Origin: Larimichthys crocea
Lineage: Eukaryota > Chordata > Actinopteri > Sciaenidae
Length of the DNA stretch: 64,000 nucleotides
Assembly (NCBI RefSeq): GCF_000972845.2
Contig: NC_040033.1
Coordinates: forward strand, 3,686,241 to 3,750,240
Reading direction: 5' to 3'
Below, one piece after another: positions 48,561-59,400 of the stretch; position 1 is the first letter of the stretch, and each line of letters begins with the position of its first letter. The position numbers and the translations under genes were made by a program. The notes under the pieces were generated by a model, which ran no database searches, was not told the origin of the DNA, and saw only the letters and a list, made by a program, of their open reading frames with translations.

Positions 48561-50900
48561 CTAACTCCTGTTGTTTTGCAAGTTCTCCATCAGACTCTTG
48601 TTGTACTCGGACACTTGCTGGGAGACGTTCTTGGCGACAGAGTCGTAGTCGGTCTCCTGGGATTTCGAGGCGATGACTGATGCTGCAGTTCAGGAAAGAA
48701 AACACTGATTGTAACCAGTGGGTGTCTCCTACACAGACAGATTACAGATCTCACTGATGTGTCATCGCTGGAGGTGATGAGCCAGGCAGAAAGAGATAAA
48801 GACACATTTGTGAAGGATACACTCTTTCATTACAAAGTTGTTCTGCTCCATGTGCTGCCATTTCCTTTCAAGGTTAGCCAGCTAAAACACACACCCACAC
48901 ACACACACAGAGGAAACAAACACAAGATTAGCATGAGCAGGCTAATAAAATGGTAAAATGGTTCAATTGGTTCAACACTGCTCTACTCAAACACTGTCTG
49001 ATTTACTGTGTGTTGCTGCACAAACACAAGTCCCTGCTTACTGCAGCTTCTCTCAGCTTTGAGAAGGAGTGACACAAAGAAAACAGCAAACGTTCCCAGA
49101 ACGCTTCATTAAAACAGCAACATGGTGGAACAACAGAACCTGTGATGTTCTGAAGCAGATGGATCAAATCTGAACTCAGCTTGTGTTAAATGTTTGCAGA
49201 GTGCATGAAGAGAACAGAAACTGTAATACGATCAGTGTTTATTATGATGCTATAGAATGAACACTATGAACTGTAGTAATGAATTTTCTGTGTGAGGTGT
49301 GAAGCCGAGCTCCAACCTGAGCGTGCGTCTCATTTTCCTGCAGTTTGCTCTTCAGAGCTTCATATTTCTGGTTCATTTCTTCCAGCAGCTGTTTGAATGA
49401 ATCCCGACGCTGAGTCATTGACACACGCTCCACCTGTAGTCTCTGAACACAAACAACGTACACTTTAGCTTTAGTCAGACACTTTTGATGAAACAAATCA
49501 AACTGTTTTTTGCAGATCGGCTAGTGTTACCTTCTTCTTCTCCTCCGCCGTGTGCTTCAGGGTGTCCAGGTCTCGGTAGGTGCGCAGCTCGGACTCCATG
49601 GTGCTGACGCGCTCCCTCAGGGTGCTCAGCTCACCTGTGATCTTCCCCTCCAGCTGCTGCACCTTCTCCAGGTCCTGCTGCAGACGCTGGGACTCTGGGT
49701 GGTGGTCAATGCGGGTACAGGGTGGAGGTCTGCCAGTTAGCCTTTGAATGTTTGCCGTGTTCGGGTTTTCAAAGAAGGTAGGGTGTGTGTGTGTGTGTGT
49801 GTGTGTTACTGACCGGTTGTCAGTCCCTTGGCGGTGCTCTCTGATTGGACCACCTCCGTCTCCTTGCTGACCAGCACCTCCTGCATGTTCCTCAGCTCAC
49901 TGGCTGTCACTGTATCCACATGACGTAGTCGCAACATGTTCTACATACACACACACACACACACACACACACTTAGTTCCCTCCACACTTTCCTTCCCCC
50001 CTGTGGAATTTCCATTTATCCTTCTCCAGCTGCTCATTTCCTCACCCCTTCTCTTGGATACTCCAACATTCACATTCCTTCTTTTCTACCATCACTCCCC
50101 CCTCCCTTCCTTCCTCTCCCCGGCTCCCCCCTTCCTCCTCACCCTGCTGCAGTGTTCCAGAAGGGAGACGATGTTCTCCTGGCTCTGTGTCATCTTGTCC
50201 TGCTCCTGAGCCCTGGACTCCTCGAACGACTCCAGGTACCCTAAAACAAGGAGACAAAGTGAGACTGCCAGCTGTGTGTCATTCAGTTTACAGTGTGTGA
50301 CATAAAAACATTCTGCCTTTGGCGACACCTGGTGGCAGCTTCTGAGAACACTGTAAACGCCTTCTTCAATAGAACTGGCAGCCATGAGACGATTGTATCA
50401 AATCAAAGTTTGAAAACAACAAAGCCAAAATGATGTGATATGATGAGATATTAAAAATATAATTATTCTCAGAGATTATTATCCACCCCTGTCTTACAAT
50501 AATCATCCCAAAATACTGACACATCATTGAAAATGAATCAAAGTGAGGTTTAAGGTGCAGTTATATGAACTCACGATCGATCTCCTCCTCTTTCTTCTTC
50601 AGCTCTTTGTATTTCTGCTGACACTCGCCTGATGGACACACAGATCATTATGAAACAGAACACATTCTCCATCTGGTAGCATCGTCCTGTCATTTCTGTG
50701 TTTCGGAGTTTGGAAATGTGTCCAAATAAAGAAACAATAAAAAATGAAAATGTATCCATTAGTTGACAGAAACAATAATTGATAGTGACAGGAAGTAATG
50801 AGAAGTGTCACCCTGTGCTTCCTCTGAGTCCTGCTCCAGCTGACGGATCTCCTCTGTGATCTGGGTGGCCCTGTCCCTGATCTCTGTGAGCCTGAACACG

Positions 50901-50946
<46 letters not shown>

Positions 50947-53900
50947 TAACTCTATACAGATCTACAGCGTGCTCTGCTCTGTATGGAAAGTGTCATGAGA
51001 TAGCTTTTGTTATGATTTGGTGCTATATAAATAAAACTGAATTGAACTGAATGGGGCAAAACATGAACATGAATAATGAATGAGGTGGATCATCTGGCCA
51101 GTGTTTGGCCTTGTGTTGGTGTTGTGTGTGGATGAACACATACTGTCTCTCCATGCTGGCGATTTCCTGGTTGTCCTCCTTCACCTGGAAAATAAAAACA
51201 GTAGCTGGAATTGTTTCTTTACTGAGCTGGACACAGCAAATAAAATGCATGCAGCTTACATTAGTCTAAGAGAGAACTCAATAGTTTGATGTTCTCCACT
51301 AACACTGATTGGTCGGCTGCTTGTCTTGGCTGACCTGTTTAAACAGCTTCTCTCTCTCCTCCTGTGGGGAGCCCAGGCTCTTGTGCTCGGCCTCCATGGT
51401 GTCACGTTTCGCCTCCAGCGCCGACAGGGTGTCGTGAAGCCGAACCACTTCCTGCTTTATGTGCGAGTGGTAGAGCTCCTGCAGACGGGAGAAGGTCATT
51501 TAAAAACAGCTTACAATAATACTGTTACTACAGCAGCAACCACTTCACAGCATTTTTCCACACTTCACACGGTATCTGCAAGCCAGGAAAAGTCTGAACA
51601 CAAACTGATTTAGGTTTTTGATTCATTATTGATATCTGATCAAATCAATGAATCAATGATTGTAACACAGAAGGAAGCAATGACAAAAACGTGGAATAAA
51701 TGTCAATAAATTGACCTGTGGCAGTTGGTAAGTTATAACAGGCTGTATCCCTCCTGCCTTTTATTAATATCTTTCATATTTTGGCGGGCACAATCATGTC
51801 ACAGCTATTAAACTGAAAAGTAAATTATTGAATTATGTGAATAGCGACGGTGAACTTTAGACTCGACTCCTCCTTGTAACCCAACTCACTGCTTCATAGT
51901 CCTCCTTCCTGGTGATGAGAATGTCCAGCTCCTCCTGGAGAACAGTGAGTTCCTGCAAAACAAGGACATAAAGCAAGATTTATTGAACAACGTATCATCG
52001 CTGCAGTGTCATGCAAATATCACACAAGTCATACGTGACATATAAACTACATAAAGACCTGCAGCAGCTCCTCATTGGCTGTTGTCATGCTGAAATACTT
52101 TTCTTGCTTTGTGGATGGCATGGCCTGGACAACCTCGTCAGCAACACGCCTTTCCCTCCTGATCTCTTCTTCAATCGCCCTGATGGCCTCCTCTCTTCTG
52201 CAGAGCACACACACACACACACAATGTGGAGTGTTTTTTTATTCATTTCACTTTAATTAATTGTCTTCTTAGTTAAAATCATGAGGAGAGAGAGGTGACA
52301 AACGTTCTGGGTCACATAAGTCAGACAGATATCCTGATGAGGTAACATGACAGATAAAGAAAGGATGCAGGGTGGAAGAGAGGTCACGCAGACTCGCCAC
52401 ATGGACATTATATCAATGTCCTCCCTCCTTTTTCTCCTCTACAACTGTAAATCCTTCTTCTGTGATTTCTTTATTACTTCAGCCTTCCTTCAAACCACCT
52501 TACAAAGAAAGAAAGGAAGGAAAGTGGACTGTCATAAATGTTTAGCACGCTGTTACAGTGAATATCAGCCTTCAGGTTTTACGACAAGGAACAAAGGTCA
52601 TGCGCTGCGCTGGCTTCATCACGTACGATTAAAGTTCATCTGAGTGCCCATACGAGTACAGGTACGTGTTTTCGGTTATTTTTCAGTGACATAGAACTGT
52701 GAAAGAATGAGATTAACGTGTGAGAATACAGAGAAACAACAGAAACGTGGACACATGTTGCAGTACTGTATGCAGGTTACAGGTTATTCAGCAGAGATAT
52801 TTACATGATTTCATAAAAAAGAAACAGGGTGCTTCAGGCGTTCACTGAATTTCAGCCTCAAGAGGTTCAGTGTTTGGTTTCTCCAAAAGATATCAGGACA
52901 ATCTGGTTGACTGTGTGAGGTTCCTTAAAAAAGAGAAGTTACAGACTTCAGATTTCATAATGCTGTACGAGCAACAGACTTGTATGAAGCAGGAAACACA
53001 AACAAATTGAATTATTTGAATTACATATGCAAAGTACATGCAATGTATTTTTAGACATTTGTATAAGTTAAAGTTCAGTGACAGTCCTGTGAAGCTGAAC
53101 TTACAATTCTGTATATTAAATGTAGGTTGTGTTGTGCGTGATATTTGTCTTGATTAGACTTGCACATTTGTGAGGACCCAAAATCAAACACAGATCATAT
53201 TATAGTATTATATACATGTTTGTAAATCTGAATTTTTCCTTTGTAGATGGTGTCGTACACATCTGTAGTTTCTTCAGAACAGTTTGATGATGTTGACATG
53301 GTTTTGTGTGATCTACCTACTCTGGGGTGGTAGTAGCTAAGTCCATAGAGACTTGGCTTGGGAACCGAAGGGTGGCTAGTTCAAGTCCAGTATGGACCAA
53401 AGTATGGAAGGCGGACGGGTAGCTGGAGAGGTGCCAGTTCTCCTCCTTGAGCAAGGCACCGAAACTTAAAAATATTGCTTGTTTTCTCCAGGTTAGGATG
53501 ATGGAAAGGTGGCAGCACCCTCTTCTTCTGCTGTGGATTACAGTGGTAGTGTTGAACATACTGGGAAGTAATGCTGCAGAAAACGGCACACTGGTAGGAA
53601 AAGTTCTGTTCAGCACAGAGTGGAGTTTCATGTTTTTATGGCCTGTCTGTGTGTTTATATTTTATAATAACTGTCCATTATACCCATGAGCAGGTGAAGA
53701 ACCTGACCAATGAGTCCCTGCAGGTCATTCCTCAGAGTGACAACAGTTCAATTGTTACTAAACTGGTGATTGAGGGAAGCCTGATTACTCTGAATAAGAC
53801 TGACAGACGAGCTCTGGCTAGTTATCCCAAACTGGTGGAACTCCACCTGAATGGTAACCAGGTGACCGGTGTACCAGCCAGGTACTTCTCTGTGGTTCCA

Positions 53901-56900
53901 CTGCTCAAGGTGTTGTCTCTGTCTGGGAACAAAATCAGCAGGTAAATGAAGTCATCAGTGCTGCTGCAGCATAAATAAGTGTGTTTGACTGCTTCTGCTA
54001 CAAAAAGTGCAACTGATGGTCCTCCTGCTGCAGCCTGGACCCACAGTCTTTCTCTGGCCTGAAGTTACTAACAGAGCTGGACCTGTCCAACAACCAGCTG
54101 ACCAGTGTCCATACACAGCTGTTCACACAGCTCAGTAAACTACAGGTGAAGCAAAAATCACTTGACAAAATCTGATAAAAATATGTAAATACTACTGATT
54201 ATGAGACTATATAAAGTCTGTCTTCATTCTAATTCTTTACCTGACTGTCGGTCCCATCAGGTGCTGAAGCTACAGGCGAACCCCTGGAATTGTTCCTGTC
54301 CACTGCTGAGCAGCGGAGGGGTTAAAGCAGGTGGAGGTAGCACAGGTAATTCAAACATGGACAAACTCATTTGTCCTCAGATCAGAGTGTGCACGTCTGA
54401 AAGGAGCTTACGCGAAAGCTCATTTATTAAATTGTATTGTATGTGATGTCTCTACAGGGGGGCCGCAGGTCACCTGTGCTCCACTGAAGGATGAGACAGG
54501 GAGGGATTTTTTGAAGGCTATAGGTGTGTGTTACCCACCATCACCACCACCCACCTTCACTACAGTCCCAAAAGAAGCACCGACATCAGTCAGTGTTGGG
54601 CAGTCGAGCTCATCCACTACGCTGCTGACCACACTGACAAACCAGAGCCGCAACAACAGAGGTAGGTGAACGATGTCATTGTCTTAATGTATGTGGATGT
54701 ACAAACAGGTTTAAAAGTCTGATCTCCATCCTTCAAGCACAACCAGCCCAGACGCCTGTGCTGGGCAACACGTGGAAGTTCACAGCGTGCGTTGCAGCCT
54801 TGGCTCTGTGCTCCTTGATGCTCATCACGTTAGCCATAAAGGGCCCCTCCTGGTACAAACTCTACCACAACTACCGCCATCGGAGACTACACCAAGACGA
54901 ACTGGAGGAGGACCCGGTCTCGACGATCTTCACAGAGACGATGAGACACCATCAGACTTTCATTTTTGAGGAAGAGAACGGGCAGATAGAGGAGTATGGG
55001 GAGGAAGAGGAGGAGGAGGATGTATATTTTGAGGATCCATACATCAAGCGAGAAGAGTGACATGCATCATTGTTCCTCTAGACGGGATACCACATTGGGT
55101 GGATAAGCTAAATCAAATCATTTAGCTATTTGTTCTCTAAGCACTTTGTTTTCTATCATTCAGGTGTCAATCCTGTCCTAGCTGTGTCTTATTCTGTGTG
55201 TTTCTGGCTGACAAATCAGGCGTGCTCATACTATGACAGTCCACAGATAGAGCTCTTTACTCTCTTTACACTTAACTCCACAGATCCAGACTGTAGACCA
55301 GATGTTCCTCAAGGAAGTCCATTTTCTATCACTGATTTAACAGACGACTGCTGTCATACTGTGACATATTTCATGAATATATTATATTATATTCAACACA
55401 TAACAATACCAGAGCTGATAAACATATGGTGAACCTAAAGTGTGAATGTAATAACTACAGGAAGTTCGTGTCAGTATTTTCCTGATATTTTTCTCAGTCT
55501 GTATTATGTATTTTTCATTTTTAACAATCGTACACACTTAAAAAGCTTCTATTTTTCACAAATTCAGATTTGTTTGAACTTTTCCACTGCAGGACGAGGC
55601 TGTTTGGCGGAGAGTGAGAGTAGGCTGTGTGAACATAATCTGCATTCAGGTCTTTTTTTAAGTTGAGCTATAGATATACTGTGTGTTTTTTCCTCTCACT
55701 CCATGAATCTTTGGTGACCCTCAACTCCATTAAATTCATTTACACATGCTTGTTTTGAAAGTGTGAAGCTGATATTTTAAGATACACGTTGAGATGTTAC
55801 TCAAATCACAGGAAGTTGAAGTGACTGTTTATGTGAGCTCTTCAGACAACGTGGGAAATATGTGATGTGGTGTCAATGCTGTGAATTAGTGTTTAACTGA
55901 GTGAATGAGCTCCACATGTAGCTTTCCTTCCAAGTCTGTATTTGTTATTTACAGTATGATCCCCTCAGATCATCTTAGCCACTGAGCCTAACGTTAGCTT
56001 TACCTGCACACTTTTGAAGATTGTGGGTCAAACCAAAGATTCTTCTGCTTCATTCTTTTTGTGTGATGTAACCCACACAACGCATTAAAGATGAACATGT
56101 AAATATGCTCACTGATGCAACTCTGTAGCTTAAATTGTTGTTTAACTGTATGAAAATGTAATACAGCTAACAACCATGATGAAAGGCATGACCATGACGT
56201 TTAACAACTTTAACACATTTAAACAACTGATCATTGATAAAACTGATAAACCATTCAAAACTTTCTCATGTTTGCTTTTCAGCGTCATCTCATCATTTCA
56301 CCAACATTCAATATAAAATGTCAACAACAACAACAATAATAATAATGATGATGATGATACAGGATTTCCTAATAGAAATCCTAAAGATCTCAAGCAACTG
56401 TTTGAGAGAACACCATAAGAATAACCATAACATCATAACAATAAGTAGTAACTTACTCTCTCCTCTCAGTGAAGATGCTGTCAATGCTTTCAGCCTCGCT
56501 GTTATTCTGGGCTTTCACCTGAGAGGAGGAGACGAGTGGGAATGAAGGGATGAGAGGGCAGACTGTTCACTGAATCATATCCATGACCTGCCTTGAGCCT
56601 GACTTTTCAGGCTCAAGGCAGGTAAAGTAAGCACAAAGATTTGACCATGTCGGTGAACTTACAATGTTGTAGTTGTTGATCATCTCCTCCATCTCTGTGT
56701 TGGTGTTGAGCTTGTCCACCAGCTGGAAACAAAAACACACAAACATGAAGCTACGTGACTCATAAAGTGTTTAATAAGGACAACACAGAACACTGTGAAC
56801 CCCTGAAGACTCTTTAAACAACTGAATACTTTCAAAATACTCCAAATACTTCAAGACTTCAGCTCAATACATAAAGTGTTTGGTCAGTTGGTTGCTTTTA

Positions 56901-57987
56901 GTGTCCAGGATGCAAGAACTGAAATTATTTTCCAGTGGCTACACCTTAAATATTTGAGAAACAATGGCTGAAACTTCACCATGTTGTAGTCAGCAAGCTG
57001 GCCTTGTAGATCTTTAATCTCTGCAGCCAGGCCTTCAGCCCTGAAGGGAAAGAAAACAACAACGTGTTGCTGAGTGATTGGCGCTGTTACACCATTGTTC
57101 AATCAGTCCAGCATCACAGGAGCCATCGTGTTTGTGTGTGATTTGGTAATACTCCTGGTTTCAGCTCTCACCTCTTCTCATAGGACAGATAAACAGAGTT
57201 CTCCTGGTTGTAGTTTTCGATCTCTTTGTGCAGTTTGCTGCTCTCCGTGGTTAACTCGTTGATCTTACTCCTAACAACAAAAACAGTCACTTTTAAACCA
57301 GTGTGTATCAACCAGTGTTGAGAACACTTGTTGCATCGTGTAAAGAAATAGGAGTAGTAGGAGTTTAGTAGCATGTGTTACCTCAGGAGGCCCAGGTAGT
57401 AGGACTTATCCAGAATCTGTCTCTGAGGACCTGTTGGGGAGGCAGGTGGAGGAGATAAAGAGAGAACATAAACCACACAAACACACACGTATCCATGTAA
57501 AAGAGTGGGCTGAGTGATGTCACTTCAAACTTACCTTTCATACCAGTCTTCATCCCACTGAGCCCCTGTTGGGTCACAGGCCTGTCAGTCACTTTAATTG
57601 GCGCTGACAGGACTCCAGGAGTTGCAATAGGGAGGCCGCCCCTCATACCAGGATGACTACTCGTACCTGGAACCATCTGAATGATGAAAGAATAAAACTC
57701 TGTAAGACGGGGCTTCTACATAGAATTAAAAGTTCAGGCTAGAATGTGTAAAGAAATGATACCTTAGTAAATCAGGTGCTAATAACATGCACATGCAGTC
57801 TGCAGCTTTGTTCTTGTATCTCGAAGCTAAAAGTGCATCCATGCTGCAGGTGACTTACCCCAGTTGCGACACGTATAGCCGTAGGAGGAGGTCTGACGGC
57901 CGTCGGTGGTCTTCCAGCACCAGGCAGCACTGATCCACTGCGGCTTATTGGGCGGCCCATGCCGGAGGGAGGCCGCTGGCTCGCCAT
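48561..57987 (-). CDS. ift74: Intraflagellar transport protein 74, complete (19 coding exons)
   Basis: Coding exons 5' to 3': 57987-57859, 57676-57535, 57430-57382, 57270-57172, 57040-56980, 56722-56663, 56518-56457, 52197-52059, 51952-51890, 51478-51335, 51184-51144, 50891-50812, 50628-50575, 50240-50143, 49940-49814, 49694-49531, 49442-49317, 48881-48821, 48676-48561. All phases close to 604 residues; human IFT74 has about 600. IFT74 pairs with IFT81 in the core of the IFT-B complex and is needed for tubulin transport and cilium assembly. The basic, Pro/Arg-rich N terminus (about 1-90, [13 protein letters not shown]) matches the region that helps IFT81 bind tubulin. From about 100 the protein is almost continuous coiled coil. 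Diagnostic strings are [41 protein letters not shown] and LQENETHAQ. lrrc19 lies in the intron between 56457 and 52197. No break is seen. Confidence 0.97.
49944..49971. repeat. (CA)n microsatellite in ift74
   Basis: An AC run immediately upstream (in ift74 sense) of the exon 49940-49814 acceptor. A (GT)n tract also lies at 49784-49806, just beyond that exon's donor. Confidence 0.85.
50898..50943. repeat. (CA)n microsatellite abutting an ift74 exon
   Basis: About 46 bases of alternating AC end only seven bases from the acceptor of exon 50891-50812. On the sense strand the tract is (GT)n and replaces most of a polypyrimidine tract. Long GT tracts near acceptors can affect splicing in other genes. 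Confidence 0.85.
53321..53468 (+). mobile_element. tRNA-derived SINE immediately upstream of lrrc19
   Basis: Starts GGGGTGGTAGTAGCTAAGTCC and continues with AACCGAAGGGTGGCTAGTTC and a TGAGCAAGGCACCGAAACTT tail, the layout of a common percomorph tRNA-derived SINE. The A box (TAGCTAAGTCC, 53334-53344) and B box (AGTTCAAGTCC, 53378-53388) are still recognisable. It ends about 30 bases before the first coding exon of lrrc19. Confidence 0.65.
53498..55060 (+). CDS. lrrc19: Leucine-rich repeat-containing protein 19, complete (6 exons)
   Basis: Exons: 53498-53593, 53694-53941, 54034-54145, 54261-54345, 54458-54661, 54738-55060. All phases agree: 355 residues; human LRRC19 has about 370. The first exon encodes a signal peptide (about residues 1-26, core [15 protein letters not shown]). 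Exons 2-4 carry LRRs of the LxxLxLxxN type ([33 protein letters not shown]), then an LRR C-terminal cap (NPWNCSC with later Cys residues in VTCAPL and GVCYPP). A Ser/Thr/Pro stalk follows, then one transmembrane helix (about [20 protein letters not shown]) and a basic juxtamembrane segment. The cytoplasmic tail is rich in Glu and ends near DPYIKREE. Mammalian LRRC19 is a kidney/gut innate receptor that signals to NF-kB. It lies antisense within an ift74 intron, as in mammals. A second in-frame Met follows the first. Confidence 0.93.
55061..56456. other. Region between lrrc19 stop and next ift74 exon
   Basis: Presumed lrrc19 3' UTR and ift74 intron. ATTAAA occurs at 55729. Small (ACA)n and (ATG)n tracts lie near 56323-56357. 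No further gene recognised. Confidence 0.5.
56586..56623. repeat. Perfect 17-bp hairpin with 4-base loop
   Basis: Arms at 56586-56602 and 56607-56623 (ACCTGCCTTGAGCCTGA and its exact reverse complement) around CTTT. It lies in the short ift74 intron between exons 56722-56663 and 56518-56457. Confidence 0.85.
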
Positions 57988-58931
57988 GAACTACTGGACA
58001 GATTATTAACAGTAACAATCAACTAATGGTGCAGCTGTAGGTCAGTGTTAGTATGTTTGATTCAGCTGCTGTACTGTGAACTTCACATCCTTACTGTGCG
58101 CACACCTGATCCAGCTCATATGAGTCCAGGAGGGAAAGATGGAAAATATAATGCTAGAGACAGATATTCAAAGTCATGCATCAGTCATATGCAACTGAGT
58201 GCTGCCCAGTTTGTTTGTTTGGCTGGCCTGGGAACCAAAATCAGTCACACAACAGTTCATCACTGAAGTGGGAGATGATATAAAACAGTTCCTTTATGTG
58301 GTCTGCTTCAGTATTGATGATGGGAACAGGCTGTCTGTCTGTGGAGCAACTGTCATTAGCTCAAAACAGGGCTCTTCAACCACGGCCCCTTCACCAATTT
58401 CTGTCATAATATATGACAATTTTCCCCCAAATAATTTGTGAGAGTAAAAAAAATATAACCAAAATGATACTGAGTAAAGTGCAAGCATCGATAAGCAATA
58501 ATAAGATACTTTTGGCAAAAAACTATTTACCAAAAAAAAAAAAGATTTCATTCTGCATCAATCATACACACATAAAGGCTAATAACCCAGTACATACACA
58601 GGTTAATAAGGTGAATAAAGTAAATATAGAAGTTATTATAAGCCAGGCTTAAAATGTGACCATGTGGGGGTCTCTGTTCTGTTTGTCTCTCATCCAAAGA
58701 GGCTTAAAACACATTTTGAAGGATGGAAGCTAACAATAAGAGCTAACGATAACAGGCAGGGTATCCGTCAAATGAAATAACGTTATACTTCACGTTACCG
58801 AGTAGAGTTATCCGTACTGTAACTGTAACGTCAGCTGAACTCAGATCGGACATTTCGTCATTACCATTAGCCAGCTTTAGCGTTAGCTCGTTGTCTCGGT
58901 ACAGCACGGATGAGACAGAAAGCGTTCGTAC

Positions 58932-59040
58932 CTCAAACTGAACTCCTGCTTGGCCGCGTTCGTCGACAGTACAGTCTGGGGTTAGTTAGTTAGTTGAACT
59001 GTTTCCCTGAGAGGGAAACGTCACTGAAAAATAAAACCTC
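58932..59040 (-). other. ift74: Candidate non-coding first exon of ift74
   Basis: On the minus strand it ends CAGTTTGAG followed by GTACGA, an acceptable donor. The first coding exon has an acceptor just upstream of the ATG (57993/57994), so a leader exon is required. The start is unknown; it should lie below the X-box at 59082-59095. An alternative leader is listed at 59304-59400. Confidence 0.4.
59001..59019. repeat. Short perfect inverted repeat in ift74 promoter region
   Basis: GTTTCCCT and AGGGAAAC are exact reverse complements around GAG. It lies within the candidate first exon of ift74. Confidence 0.7.
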
Positions 59041-59081
59041 TGTTAGCAACGAGAAAGTTAGCAACTCAACATGATGTTGAC

Positions 59082-59095
59082 GTTACCCCAGTAAC
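59082..59095. promoter_or_regulatory. RFX X-box at the ift74 promoter
   Basis: GTTACC-CC-AGTAAC is an imperfect palindrome of two RFX half-sites with a 2-base spacer, matching the X-box form GTNRCC(N1-3)RGYAAC. X-boxes drive ciliary genes through RFX factors. This one lies just upstream of the inferred first exon of a ciliary gene. Two direct GTTAGCAAC repeats at 59042-59050 and 59057-59065 look like extra half-sites. Confidence 0.65.
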
Positions 59096-59303
59096 CGTCT
59101 TCTTCTACTGACATTAGGGGTAGTCGTAGTAGAAAAGTGTGCTGCTGCTGCCGCCCATCGTCCTACAGCGGGAATACACGCACACTCACTCTGAGTGACT
59201 TTAATATTCTGCTGTGTATGTGTGTGTGTGTGATGGTGCGCGTGAACACAAAAGCGCACGCGCTCACAATCATCTTCTGTTTTTTTTTTCTTATTCAACT
59301 CAC

Positions 59304-59400
59304 CAAAATTCAGATTCTTCTCCCCGCCATGTTCTGTCCTACTCCGCCCTCTGGTGGTGGAGGACTGCAACGACATGCTGAAGGAGTCCAGCTTTTCCAA
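59304..59400 (-). other. Alternative upstream leader exon candidate for ift74
   Basis: The minus strand reads ACATGGCGGGGAGAAGAATC and then TTTTG/GTGAGTTG, a strong donor in a CpG-containing context. The ATGGCG frame stops after six codons, so it would be leader only. It is a second possible start for ift74 transcripts, not proven. Confidence 0.3.
59344..59357 (-). promoter_or_regulatory. CTCF-like core motif
   Basis: CCACCAGAGGGCGG on the minus strand fits the CTCF core. It sits between ift74 and the putative NLR gene. A second such core (CCACTAGAGGGCAG) lies at 1451-1464. Motif only; similar words also occur in repeats. Confidence 0.3.

Noticed and set aside
54201..54446. 81-codon frame at 54201-54446 extending past the lrrc19 exon 4 donor
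   Set aside because: The frame reads through the donor at 54346. The spliced version restores the LRR cap cysteines and keeps phase to the next exon.
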